Positions 17,737 through 26,899 of a stretch of DNA of 64,000 nucleotides are shown here, in pieces. Each line of letters starts with the position of its first letter. Position 1 is the first letter of the stretch. The notes below the pieces were generated by a model, which was given only the letters and a program-made list of their open reading frames with translations, did no database searches and had not been told where the DNA came from. The translations under genes and the position numbers were made by a program. Source of the DNA: Echinicola pacifica DSM 19836 (GTDB lineage Bacteria > Bacteroidota > Bacteroidia > Cytophagales > Cyclobacteriaceae); the NCBI RefSeq assembly GCF_000373245.1, contig NZ_KB890750.1:612693-676692 (forward strand), written 5' to 3'.

Positions 17737-19236
17737 TTAATTTTCTATCTTAAAATATTGATTCCATACGGTGGACGGCACATACTCCGCCTTATAGGGA
17801 ATAAAATGTGAGTTTAATGTCCATAGTACCTTCCCATTTTGATCGCTTATCACCGTCACGCCAGTTTTGGAGATGGTCTGAAGTATATGTTCATTGGGCA
17901 TCAAAAAGGTACTTCCCATTCTAGAGGTATAATATTCCTTAGGAAGTACAGTTTCCATTTGTAGTTCAGCTTTCATATTTATCGTATCCAGCTTGAACGA
18001 AAGGCTTCTGGACAGCTTATTGACCTTAGAAGTATCATTGGGAGAAAAGTCTCCATTATCAAAAAGCATCAAGTCCCCGTCTTTATTGATATGGGCGGCA
18101 TGCTGGAAATGAAAATACGCGCTGGAGTCCATTTCAAAATCTCCTCCCTTACCAAGTTTCCAGACAATCTCACCAGTATGAGAATCCACCTTCCATATTT
18201 GGTTTTCTATAGGGGTAGAAAGTAAATAATCCCCCTCAGCGTCTAGCGCTACAGAATTAAAGTGAAATCGATCACCGGAATATTCCTTGATCCTCTCATC
18301 CGAGGCTATATCCCAGACATTCCATGCAGACCATTTGTCGGTCACATTGCCAAGGGTGTCCATGATCATGACGCCATCTCCCCAGAGGGTATCCAATTCT
18401 GACTGAGTGTCGGGAAGATCATATAGCTTATAATCCCTGTAAATGCTCATAATGCGGGAATCCTCTGTCATTCTGAGATCATGATGAAATACAATTTCCT
18501 TTTCTTCCAAATTGGTTTGCCATAAGACATTGCCCTCTAAGTCGATCTCTGCGATTTCCGTCCCTCCCACAAAGCCTATCCTTCCTGTGCGGAGATAGTA
18601 GCTAGCGACATCTGGTTTATCATTGTTTTTGACCTTCTTAAATTCATCCTTCCTGGCAGGAGCAAGTAATGCCAATATGGTATTGCGGGGAGTAATAGTT
18701 GCGAGCCGAACGCCTAGCTTCTCCGCTTGCCAGTACCAGCGCACAGTGCCTTCGCCATCCACCATGGCGATATAGCCAGGGTAACCTCTATAGCAAAGCA
18801 TGACCAAACCATCTCCAAGGGCCGTCTTATCATGCGGTTTATCCTCTTTGATCCATTCATGCACCATCCAGCTGGAGGCTTCCCGTGTCTCAAACGAAAA
18901 AATATCGGTGGATTTATTGATCCAGTTGTCGATCACAATCCTATATTCATAGGTAGTATTGGGCTCCAGTAGTAAAAGGTGGACCACATGGTCCACCTTT
19001 TTATTTGTTACCGGACTTGAGTATTTGACAGGATCTCCCTTCTTCCAGTACTCTATCTTCAGCGAAGAAGGCGTACTTAGCGATATATGTATATCTTCCT
19101 TAAGCGCAGAGTTGTCTGGAGATTTTAATTCAACCTTGAGAATTCTAACATTATTCGTGGAATAATAAAGAAACCCAAAACCACCCAGAACTATACCTAC
19201 CAGAAGAATTACGATGCTTGTCTTTCTCATAATCAT
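17737..19236 (-). CDS. arylsulfotransferase (ASST) family protein, membrane-anchored
   Basis: A 499-residue protein with one N-terminal hydrophobic anchor (about 8-26) followed by an extracytoplasmic domain. The body resembles the six-bladed propeller of bacterial aryl-sulfate sulfotransferases: GYPGYIAMVDGEGTVRWYW, FHHDLRM, FHFNSVALDAEGDYLLS, IVWKLGKGG and FQHAAHINKDGDLMLFDNG. The His of HHDLR, the His-x-Asn of HFNS and the His of FQHA match the arrangement around the transient sulfohistidine and its helpers in the E. coli enzyme. A beta-sandwich domain precedes the propeller. The known reaction is PAPS-independent sulfate transfer between phenolic compounds. Its place directly behind SusD suggests action on, or sensing of, sulfated glycans or phenolics; two starts 6 nt apart are possible. 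Confidence 0.8.
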   Translation of the reverse strand: MIMRKTSIVILLVGIVLGGFGFLYYSTNNVRILKVELKSPDNSALKEDIHISLSTPSSLKIEYWKKGDPVKYSSPVTNKKVDHVVHLLLLEPNTTYEYRIVIDNWINKSTDIFSFETREASSWMVHEWIKEDKPHDKTALGDGLVMLCYRGYPGYIAMVDGEGTVRWYWQAEKLGVRLATITPRNTILALLAPARKDEFKKVKNNDKPDVASYYLRTGRIGFVGGTEIAEIDLEGNVLWQTNLEEKEIVFHHDLRMTEDSRIMSIYRDYKLYDLPDTQSELDTLWGDGVMIMDTLGNVTDKWSAWNVWDIASDERIKEYSGDRFHFNSVALDAEGDYLLSTPIENQIWKVDSHTGEIVWKLGKGGDFEMDSSAYFHFQHAAHINKDGDLMLFDNGDFSPNDTSKVNKLSRSLSFKLDTINMKAELQMETVLPKEYYTSRMGSTFLMPNEHILQTISKTGVTVISDQNGKVLWTLNSHFIPYKAEYVPSTVWNQYFKIEN

Positions 19237-19242
19237 ATTTAC

Positions 19243-20781
19243 TTAAGGCAATCTTGATGCATTGGCTGCTGCCATTTCGGTGTGAATCATGGCTTCCACG
19301 AGAGGATATGGAAAATAACGCATATTCTGGGTTACCACAGGAGCAAGTCCCCTAGTAGTCAAATATTCATTACTCATTTCTACAAATCTTCCAAGACGAA
19401 TAAGATCCGCTCTTCGGTGGTATTCAAATACCAATTCATAGCCTCTCTCATCCACCAAAGCATCCACCATTTCATCCTGTGAAGCTGGAGCAGGAAACTC
19501 AGCACTACTTCCATAGGCAGGGGCCCCTGCACGCGTCCTGATTTCATTGATATATGGCAATGCCGCAGAAGGTCCTGAAAGTGCATTCTCTATCTCCGCC
19601 TTGCAGAGGATCACGTCTGCCAATCGGAAGACCTGAATCGTCCTGCCATCCAAATATGAGTTGGATACCATTTCATACGAATACTTCTTAGTCGATACAT
19701 TTTGCAGCAACCTGGTGGTGTCATTCGGCGGAGTGGTCTCCCCTATATCCGGTACCTTATAGAAGAATCCATTGTTGGTAGTACCGTCTCTTGCAGACTG
19801 CCCTTCATAATCGTAATAGAAAAACTCTTTTCGGGGATCCATATCAGAATATTTCCTCCAGAAGGGAAGAGAAACGGCATAATACTGCCATCTATTCTGT
19901 ACCTGTCTATGATCTTTAGGACCAAAATGGTTGGTAATCTCTCCACCATTCTGCGCAGATTCATGGAAAATTCCAAAAATAAGCCCCATATCTATTTTAT
20001 TATTATCAGACCACTCATTCTTAAAATCAGGATTCAAAGAATAATATCCTTCATCACGAAGTTGCAATACCTGATCTATATAGATTTTGGCATTGGCATA
20101 ATCATGAGAACGCATATATACTTTACCTAATAAGGTAAGCGCCGCGCCTTTCGTCACTCTGCCTATTCCATATTCCGCTGCCCACTCCTCTGGAAGGTGC
20201 TCTATCGCAAATGTACAATCCTCAATAATTAGCTTATCGACCTCTTCTACGGAAGATAAAGGGTAATTATTGATCTCAGTAGGATTCAGAGATTCTGTAA
20301 TCAGAGGAACTGGCCCCCAGGAATCGGTCAAATCTCTATAGGAAAGGGCTCTTAAAAATCGCACCTGGCCTTTTATTTCATTCCTTTTGTCCTCATCCAT
20401 TTCCACCCCGTCTATCTTAGAGAGCAGAATATTGGCATTGCTGATCACCTCATACATATTATTCCAATTCAATCGGAAATAACGGTTATTATCATCATAG
20501 GTGAAGTCGCTCATCTTGGTGGGGTCACCTGCCGCAGTGGAAAAGCCCATATCTGCCGCATAGTCGGTGATCATCACCAAATACCCAGCATAATAAAGAT
20601 AGGCATCACCAGGATAAGGCTTCAACTTAGCATAGGTACCTGTCAATGCGGCCTCAAGATCACTTTCTGTGCTGTAAGCATTTTTGGTGGTAAGATCACT
20701 GTAAAGCTCCGGTTCCAGATTGGTACATGCAGCCATAAGCGATACCGCTATACCCAATGTTATATATTTTTTAAAGTTCAT
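19243..20781 (-). CDS. SusD/RagB-family glycan-binding lipoprotein
   Basis: A 512-residue surface lipoprotein: signal with lipobox SLMAAC (Cys19), then the helical TPR scaffold typical of SusD (NWNNMYEVISNANILL, QVRFLRALSYRDLTDSWGPVPLI, GAALTLLGKVYM) and the conserved C-terminal RagB region (IQVFRLADVILCKAEI, INEIRTRAG, LVDERGYELVFEYHRRADLIRLG). It binds oligosaccharides and forms the lid of the SusC transporter. It begins 11 nt after SusC and ends 6 nt before the sulfotransferase gene, so the pair is encoded in the usual order. The ligand is unknown. Confidence 0.94.
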   Translation of the reverse strand: MNFKKYITLGIAVSLMAACTNLEPELYSDLTTKNAYSTESDLEAALTGTYAKLKPYPGDAYLYYAGYLVMITDYAADMGFSTAAGDPTKMSDFTYDDNNRYFRLNWNNMYEVISNANILLSKIDGVEMDEDKRNEIKGQVRFLRALSYRDLTDSWGPVPLITESLNPTEINNYPLSSVEEVDKLIIEDCTFAIEHLPEEWAAEYGIGRVTKGAALTLLGKVYMRSHDYANAKIYIDQVLQLRDEGYYSLNPDFKNEWSDNNKIDMGLIFGIFHESAQNGGEITNHFGPKDHRQVQNRWQYYAVSLPFWRKYSDMDPRKEFFYYDYEGQSARDGTTNNGFFYKVPDIGETTPPNDTTRLLQNVSTKKYSYEMVSNSYLDGRTIQVFRLADVILCKAEIENALSGPSAALPYINEIRTRAGAPAYGSSAEFPAPASQDEMVDALVDERGYELVFEYHRRADLIRLGRFVEMSNEYLTTRGLAPVVTQNMRYFPYPLVEAMIHTEMAAANASRLP

Positions 20782-20792
20782 CTTTATCCTGT

Positions 20793-23700
20793 TTAAAATT
20801 TAGCACTAATTCCTATGGTAAATGATCTCATGCTTGGGTAGGAATTGAAATCCAAACCAGCTCCAGCGTTTGCTGATTGAGCATTTCCTCCATATTTCAC
20901 CAAATTATCGTTTTCATAGCCCTTGGTATCTACCTCAGGGTCCCATCCAGAATAGTTGCTGATAGTAAAGAGATTCTCTCCCATAGCATAGATTCGAATA
21001 GATTGGACCGCCTTAGTTTTCAGTGGTACATTATAGCCTAAGGTTATATTTCTCAAGCGTACAAATGAGGCATCTTCAATAAAATGGTCATTGATATATC
21101 CACCATATTGGGAATAGAAAAAGCCATTTCTTGGAATATCAGTCTCTGTATTGCTTGGCGTCCATCTGTTGAGCGATTCCTCTGTCCTGTTCCACTCCAA
21201 ATTCATTCGGGTCATATTCAGCAGGTCATTGCCCACTTTGCCATAGAAGAATAAGGTAAGGTCAAAATTCTTATAGAAGAAACTATTATTAAACCCAAAG
21301 GTAAACTTAGGATAAGCAGAACCGATGATGCTACGGTCCGCAGAAGTGATGAGTCCATCACCATTTACATCCACAAATAATGGATCTCCAGCTTTTGAAT
21401 TTGGCTGAGGGGCATAGGTCTCACCTTCCTGAAGGACTCCGATATACTTATATCCATACAGCGAACCCAAAGGCTGTCCTTCCTGAATGATCGCATAACT
21501 TTCCTCAGACACATTGCCGATCGGCTTGGAGGAGGTCAATAAGATCTCACTTTGATCGCCGAGGCTTAGTACTTTATTTTTATTTACTGAGAAATTCAAG
21601 CCTGTCTTCCATGAAAAATCACTGCTTGTAGGTACTTGATATTCCATCCCGAATTCAAAACCCTTGTTTTCGGTGGAGCCTACATTACTTAGACCAGAAG
21701 AATATCCGGAATACTTAGGCAGGTTTACCCTGATCAGCAGGTTATCGGTTCTTTTATAATACCCATCCAAGTTGAAGGTCAGGCGATTATCAAATAAACT
21801 AAAATCCACTCCCAAGTTATACTGATCGGTGGTTTCCCACTTTAGCTTGCTATTTTCCGGAGAGGTATTATTCAGATAAGTTCCTGAGCTATTGGTAAAT
21901 CCATCGTAGGTGTATTTAGCATTAGAAACAAGACCATAAGAGGCATAATTCCCAATTCTTTCATTCCCTGTACGACCATAGCCCATTCTGAATTTAAGAT
22001 CTGAGAAGAGGGTTTGGTTTTGCATGAAATCCTCATCCACCACTCTCCAGGCAAAGGATCCTGAAGGGAATACACCCCACTTATTTTCCTCCCCAAATCG
22101 AGAAGAACCATCCGCTCTTACTGTGAAGGTAAATAGGTATTTGTCATCCAAGGAGTAATTTCCTCTACCGAAGAAGGACACTAATAGATTTTCTGATTTT
22201 CCTGAGCTCACCCCGGTTATAGTTGAGGCTGCTCCCACATTATTATAGCCATATAGGTCCGTGGAGAAACCATATACATTGATGCCATTGCTCTCATTGA
22301 TGTATTTCTCATAAGAGTATCCACCCATTACCTGAAAGGTATGTCTATCGTTGATATCCTTATCATAGGTAAGGAACATATCAAACAAGTTATGCGTCAA
22401 GGAATAGCTGGAAAGATTTGCCACTCCATCATTGATTCCTCCCTGGTAGGAAGCTCTGGATAGATAGCCTCCTAATCGGTCCTCTCTAATCTCTGTACCT
22501 GCATCGATTCGTGCTTTTAGGCCTTTTGCCAGCGCAATCTCCAAGAACATGGAGCCGTTCAGGGTGCTTTTTTGAACGTCATTCTGTCTTGCCGTCAGGT
22601 TCGCCAGAGGGTTATCTCCTCGGCCTCCCGGAGGACGTGCAAAACTCCCATCAGCATTATATACTGGCACCGTGGGATCATAAGTCAAGATACTATACAG
22701 GACATTTGAATTGAGGATATTCCCATCATACACCTGGTAATTGGAGTTTTCACGCTGAGCCATCATGGTTACCCCAGTTTTGATATAATCATTGATCTGG
22801 TGATCCACATTCACACGGCCAGAGAGTCGCGAGAAACTCGTATTATTTAATACTCCCTCCTGGTCAAAATACCCTAAGCTGGTAAGGATCTTTGTTTTCT
22901 CACTTCCACCTGTGATCTGCAAGCTATAATTCTGCACCAGGCTTCTTCGGGTGGTCACATCGATCCAATCTGTATTTACATCAGAGGCCAATTGAGAGGC
23001 GGTATAGGCTCCATTTTCCTGGTTTTCCTGGCCATTTATCTCCTTATACAGATCATTTGCAAGGTTCATATAATCCTTCCCATCAAGCATATTGAAAGGC
23101 ATGATCACATTTTGGGTGCTGGTATAGGCATTGATCGCTATATTTCCTTCTCCTGCTTTACCTCTTTTGGTGCTGATCAATACCACCCCATTTGCCCCTC
23201 TAGATCCATAGATGGCCGTGGCTGATGCATCTTTTAATATCTCCATGGAGGCGATATCCTCCGGATTGATATTAATGCCATTGTCTGTAGGGAAGCCATC
23301 CACCACATATAGGGGCTCATTGGAGCTACTCACGGAGTTGGCTCCTCTAATACGGATGGACATACTTCCACCTGGAGCTTTGGAATTTTGGGTGACCACG
23401 ACTCCAGAAGCTCGTCCCTGTATCGCCTGAGCCACATTACTCACAGTTCCTCCAGAGGTAAGGTCATCGGCGTTCAAAGATGATATAGCACCTGTAAGGT
23501 CACTCTTCTTCTGAGAACCATAGCCTACTACCACCACTTCGTCCAGCTGTGCAGCATCTTCTTTTAATACAACTTCTATATTCTGCCGATTTCCAATCGC
23601 CACTTCCTGTGTCACATAACCCACAAAGGATATGATCAAGGTAGCTCCATCAGGAACATTAAAAGAAAAGGCTCCATTGAGGTCGGTTGCCGTCCCCGTA

Positions 23701-24182
23701 GTGGTTCCTTTGACCAATACAGTGGCCCCGGGAATAGAATTACCCTTCTCATCTAATACTGTTCCCTTGATCTTGATTTCCTCTACGGCTGAAGTGGTGC
23801 CAGCAGAAAATAATTCCGTATTTCTTACCTTTACGGATATGTTTTCGTTGACTTGCTTAAAGGAAAGTCCGCTTTGACCTGCTATATCATATAGAATTTT
23901 TGACAAGGTCTCATTTTCCGCCTGAAGGGAAATTCGTGATGGATTGTCCTTGAAAAGCGTCGTACTAAACTGGTAGGTAAAGCTCATACCACTTTTCTCC
24001 TCTATCTCCTTAAATACCTGAGGTAAATCCTGTTGGTCAAGCTTCAACGAAATTCTTATATCGTCGATGCTTTGCGCATCCGAGGTATAGGCAAATAGCA
24101 CCCCGGAGAAAAGGCTAGTAATAAATAGCATTAAGAATGAGTTTGCCGTCATCCTTAAAATCCTGAATAAATAGTTTTTCAT
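20793..24182 (-). CDS. SusC/RagA-family TonB-dependent outer-membrane transporter with STN signalling domain
   Basis: A 1129-residue transporter from the chosen start MKNYLF; an upstream in-frame start would add 16 residues before the signal peptide and is unlikely. After the signal (ending near AYTSDAQS) comes a secretin/TonB short N-terminal (STN) domain at about 35-115 (RISLKLDQQDLPQVFKEIE, LSKILYDIAGQSGLSF), then a carboxypeptidase-regulatory-like domain (GTVLDEKGNSIPGATVLVKG), the plug (VVVVGYGSQKKSDLTGAIS, SIRIRGANSVSSSNEPLYVV) and the beta barrel. An STN domain marks transporters that signal through FecR to an ECF sigma factor, and exactly such a pair lies upstream. It imports the oligosaccharide captured by SusD using TonB energy. 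Confidence 0.93.
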   Translation of the reverse strand: MKNYLFRILRMTANSFLMLFITSLFSGVLFAYTSDAQSIDDIRISLKLDQQDLPQVFKEIEEKSGMSFTYQFSTTLFKDNPSRISLQAENETLSKILYDIAGQSGLSFKQVNENISVKVRNTELFSAGTTSAVEEIKIKGTVLDEKGNSIPGATVLVKGTTTGTATDLNGAFSFNVPDGATLIISFVGYVTQEVAIGNRQNIEVVLKEDAAQLDEVVVVGYGSQKKSDLTGAISSLNADDLTSGGTVSNVAQAIQGRASGVVVTQNSKAPGGSMSIRIRGANSVSSSNEPLYVVDGFPTDNGININPEDIASMEILKDASATAIYGSRGANGVVLISTKRGKAGEGNIAINAYTSTQNVIMPFNMLDGKDYMNLANDLYKEINGQENQENGAYTASQLASDVNTDWIDVTTRRSLVQNYSLQITGGSEKTKILTSLGYFDQEGVLNNTSFSRLSGRVNVDHQINDYIKTGVTMMAQRENSNYQVYDGNILNSNVLYSILTYDPTVPVYNADGSFARPPGGRGDNPLANLTARQNDVQKSTLNGSMFLEIALAKGLKARIDAGTEIREDRLGGYLSRASYQGGINDGVANLSSYSLTHNLFDMFLTYDKDINDRHTFQVMGGYSYEKYINESNGINVYGFSTDLYGYNNVGAASTITGVSSGKSENLLVSFFGRGNYSLDDKYLFTFTVRADGSSRFGEENKWGVFPSGSFAWRVVDEDFMQNQTLFSDLKFRMGYGRTGNERIGNYASYGLVSNAKYTYDGFTNSSGTYLNNTSPENSKLKWETTDQYNLGVDFSLFDNRLTFNLDGYYKRTDNLLIRVNLPKYSGYSSGLSNVGSTENKGFEFGMEYQVPTSSDFSWKTGLNFSVNKNKVLSLGDQSEILLTSSKPIGNVSEESYAIIQEGQPLGSLYGYKYIGVLQEGETYAPQPNSKAGDPLFVDVNGDGLITSADRSIIGSAYPKFTFGFNNSFFYKNFDLTLFFYGKVGNDLLNMTRMNLEWNRTEESLNRWTPSNTETDIPRNGFFYSQYGGYINDHFIEDASFVRLRNITLGYNVPLKTKAVQSIRIYAMGENLFTISNYSGWDPEVDTKGYENDNLVKYGGNAQSANAGAGLDFNSYPSMRSFTIGISAKF

Positions 24183-24280
24183 ATAATTGTAGTGGTTTAT
24201 ATATAATAATTCGACTTTTGGAACCGCCATTACTGCTTCGGCCCTGCTTTTTTCATTAGTAGTTTTTCATAGGCACCCTA

Positions 24281-25327
24281 TTAATTTTGACAATTGCCCC
24301 CTTTAATGGTTATTTTCTTTGTTTTGCTATCTATTTCATATTCAAATCCCAAAGCATATTGCAAGGAGGTAAGTACGTTCTCCAGACTTTCATTGGTGTA
24401 TTTGCCATGGACAAAGCAGCTATTGGTAGAGGGATTAAGGTTTTCGATCTCCACACCATACCAGCGCTCCAGCATAAGAATGACCTTGGCAAAAGGCTCT
24501 TTATTAAATAATAAAGTCTTCTCCTTCCATATCGCAATCTGCGACTCGTCCACCTTCCCTACGTTCATCGTCTCTTCTTTCTTATCATAGGAAACCTGCT
24601 CCCCAGGAAGCAGAATGGCCTTATGAGAATGGCTATCGGCCACAGAGTCATACACTGCCACCTGCACCTTACCACTTAGCACCGTCACCGCAATATCTTC
24701 TTCCATATCGAAGGAATTGATATTGAAGGATGTACCCAGCACCCGGGTGGTTACCTTGCCGGTATGCACCAAAAATGGCTTGTCTTCATCACGGAAAACC
24801 TCGAAAAAAGCCTCTCCTTCTAACCAAATCTCCCTCTTGTCTCCAGAAAAAGCTTCCGGATAACTCAACTTACTGTCAGAATTTAACCAAACCGTGGAGC
24901 CATCGGCCAAGTGGATCTTGCTCTTCTTGCCCGCAGGGTTAGATTTGGTTTGGATAAGAGCGATATCGGTATCGACACTCCCGGGGTTTTCCTGCTTACT
25001 AGGTGACAAGCGATAAAGAAGAAAGCTCACCGCAAATAAACCGATCAATACTGCCGCCCTATTTCTCCATTGGTTCATCTGATAGACAGGCTTCTCAGGC
25101 TTCTTACCCATACTATCTTTCAATCGGCTATAAATCAAATCCTTAGACTCCTGCTCCGTATCATTTACCGGAAATGAGCTGGTGGAAGGATTGGACCTAT
25201 TAAGCAGCGTCATATAATGCTCCATCCCTTCCTGGGTTTGTAAGAGTTCACCAGCGGCCTTAGCCTCCGAGGGGTTGCATTTATTTAAAACAAATTTTTG
25301 TAATAAGATATAGTCCTGGCTCTTCAT
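24281..25327 (-). CDS. FecR-family anti-sigma factor
   Basis: A 348-residue single-pass inner-membrane protein. The cytoplasmic part (1-88) should bind the sigma factor; one membrane helix at about 89-108 (AAVLIGLFAVSFLLYRL) leads to the periplasmic FecR domain (KSKIHLADGSTVWLNSDSKL, REIWLEGEAFFEV, FLVHTGKVTTRVLGTSFNI, VLLPGEQVSY). The final 70 residues form a DUF4974-like domain (EPFAKVILMLERWYGVEIE) that resembles STN and probably contacts the SusC N-terminus. It lies between the sigma gene and susC in the standard order. When the transporter binds substrate, FecR releases or activates the sigma factor. Confidence 0.92.
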   Translation of the reverse strand: MKSQDYILLQKFVLNKCNPSEAKAAGELLQTQEGMEHYMTLLNRSNPSTSSFPVNDTEQESKDLIYSRLKDSMGKKPEKPVYQMNQWRNRAAVLIGLFAVSFLLYRLSPSKQENPGSVDTDIALIQTKSNPAGKKSKIHLADGSTVWLNSDSKLSYPEAFSGDKREIWLEGEAFFEVFRDEDKPFLVHTGKVTTRVLGTSFNINSFDMEEDIAVTVLSGKVQVAVYDSVADSHSHKAILLPGEQVSYDKKEETMNVGKVDESQIAIWKEKTLLFNKEPFAKVILMLERWYGVEIENLNPSTNSCFVHGKYTNESLENVLTSLQYALGFEYEIDSKTKKITIKGGNCQN

Positions 25328-25534
25328 TTATATTCTGCTTATATCTGGTAATACAGGAAAAATGGAATCCCCATATACTCACTTGTGAAATTTTATTGAT
25401 TTTTTATTTTCAGAAGGTCCTGCCGGGATGAAATAAAATTTTATAAGGACAACTAAAACTGTCTTCTAATTAGATTCTCATTCACCAAAAAATGACCTTA
25501 TGCGCAATATTTGCATTCAAAAATAAGCTTGGGC

Positions 25535-26134
25535 TCAGTTCATCAGAAAGACGCTTAGACTGATCAGCAGGAAGTTTATACTTAGCTTAAGAAAAGCTTT
25601 TAAGCTTCTGTTCGCCTTTATAATATGAGAATTTACTGTTCCCGTGGTGATTCCCAATATACTTGCGGCTTCCTCATAGGACTTGCCTTCCACTCTACAT
25701 AGCTTAAATACATGCTGACGGATAGGCGGCAGGCTGTCTATGGCATTTTTGATGCTGCTCTCCAGTTCCCTGGCTATCAGCAAATCCTCTGGTCCAGTAT
25801 CCTTGCTAAAAATTTGAGCAGCAGTGATTTCATTCAGTAATACAGGGTTCTTGGAGGCTTTTTCCAGGGTATTGAGAATATGGTTTTTGCAAATTTTATA
25901 TAAAAATGGACTAAGCAAGCCATCATCATGCAAGCGCTCCCGATGGTTCCAGAGCTTCAGGAAGACATCATGAACCACCTCTTCAGCTAATTCTTTGGAC
26001 TTTAGAAACTTAATGGAATACCGAAACAAGGAAGGAAAAAACAGATCATAAGCAGCTTTAAAGGCTTTCTCATCCCCCTTTTTTAATGACTTTATCAAAG
26101 TCTTTTCCTCAAAATGTGTGTTTAGATATGACAT
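25535..26134 (-). CDS. ECF-type RNA polymerase sigma-70 factor
   Basis: A 199-residue sigma factor with region 2 (about 15-85: FPSLFRYSIKFLKSKELAEEVVHDVFLKLW, the last part being the 2.2 helix) and region 4 (about 130-180: LPPIRQHVFKLCRVEGKSYEEAASILGITTGTVNSHI, with the region 4 helix-turn-helix). Length and pattern are those of Bacteroidota sigma factors that work with FecR. The last 19 residues (SINFLLISLSVFLMN at the end) are strongly hydrophobic, suggesting membrane attachment. It should direct transcription of the SusCD operon downstream. A 207-nt gap separates it from fecR. Confidence 0.92.
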   Translation of the reverse strand: MSYLNTHFEEKTLIKSLKKGDEKAFKAAYDLFFPSLFRYSIKFLKSKELAEEVVHDVFLKLWNHRERLHDDGLLSPFLYKICKNHILNTLEKASKNPVLLNEITAAQIFSKDTGPEDLLIARELESSIKNAIDSLPPIRQHVFKLCRVEGKSYEEAASILGITTGTVNSHIIKANRSLKAFLKLSINFLLISLSVFLMN

Positions 26135-26899
26135 GCTTTTATTCTAAAGTACCTGAGAATTTGATCTACCACGATTTTGGGTTGTACTGCATCATAGTTC
26201 CTGTATTTGAATAAGTAGTGCTATGAATAATACGAAACTTTTTTATGCTAACATTGGCTAAAACCAAGCATACTGAAAAGCATTCGAAAATTCAATACCT
26301 CTAATATAGAACAATACGGTATAATTAAAAATATTTTTATTTACAATGATAAGTTTATGAAATAAAAATTAAATAATTCAAAAGGATTTAACAATTAGCA
26401 CATCTGTATAGACTACTATTCTCTATCTCTAAATCCTATAACAGTAGCAACTCTATACGAAAGTTATCTTTTCATTGATTTCCAAAATATTACACCGCCT
26501 ACCACTCTTAGAACTTATCATAATCACCAATTTATAAGATTCACTTTCTTCTCAAATAATGGAGTTTTATTGCAGCTATCGCTGCAAAGTGATTCCAGAA
26601 GAAGAACCTTACAATTTCAGATCCTTTCCAAACTAAGACCTTCTGCTTTATCCCCCCACTTTTTATCAGCTATGCGGCTGCTTTTGGCTTGCAGCTGCCA
26701 ATTTTAATAGAAGACCGTGAAAAGGAGGAAATAAAGCTGAGGTAAAAAATAAATAGGTAGCGCTTGGAAACAATTTTTTAGAAGGTAATGAATGAATTCT
26801 AACTGAATTCCAATCGGCAGGACTACGGTTAAAAAAAAGTGTCTTGACCCTAATGGCCAAGACACTACATATAATCATGCTAATTTGAATGAAAATTCT
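26135..26899. other. intergenic stretch upstream of the sigma factor
   Basis: This 765-nt AT-rich stretch must contain the sigma-factor promoter, but no good consensus was found. It includes a 7-bp hairpin TTGCAGC/GCTGCAA with a 4-nt loop at 26570-26587 and the strong terminator at 26831-26866. A 70-codon open frame at 26666-26878 runs over that terminator and is not considered a gene. Confidence 0.6.
26831..26866 (-). terminator. intrinsic terminator of the POT transporter gene
   Basis: Read on the minus strand: AGTGTCTTG, an 11-nt loop, CAAGACACT, then eight T. The 9-bp perfect stem lies 34 nt past the stop of the peptide transporter gene. Confidence 0.87.

Noticed and set aside
26666-26878. 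70-codon minus-strand frame
   Set aside because: Runs through the POT transporter terminator; no recognisable features.
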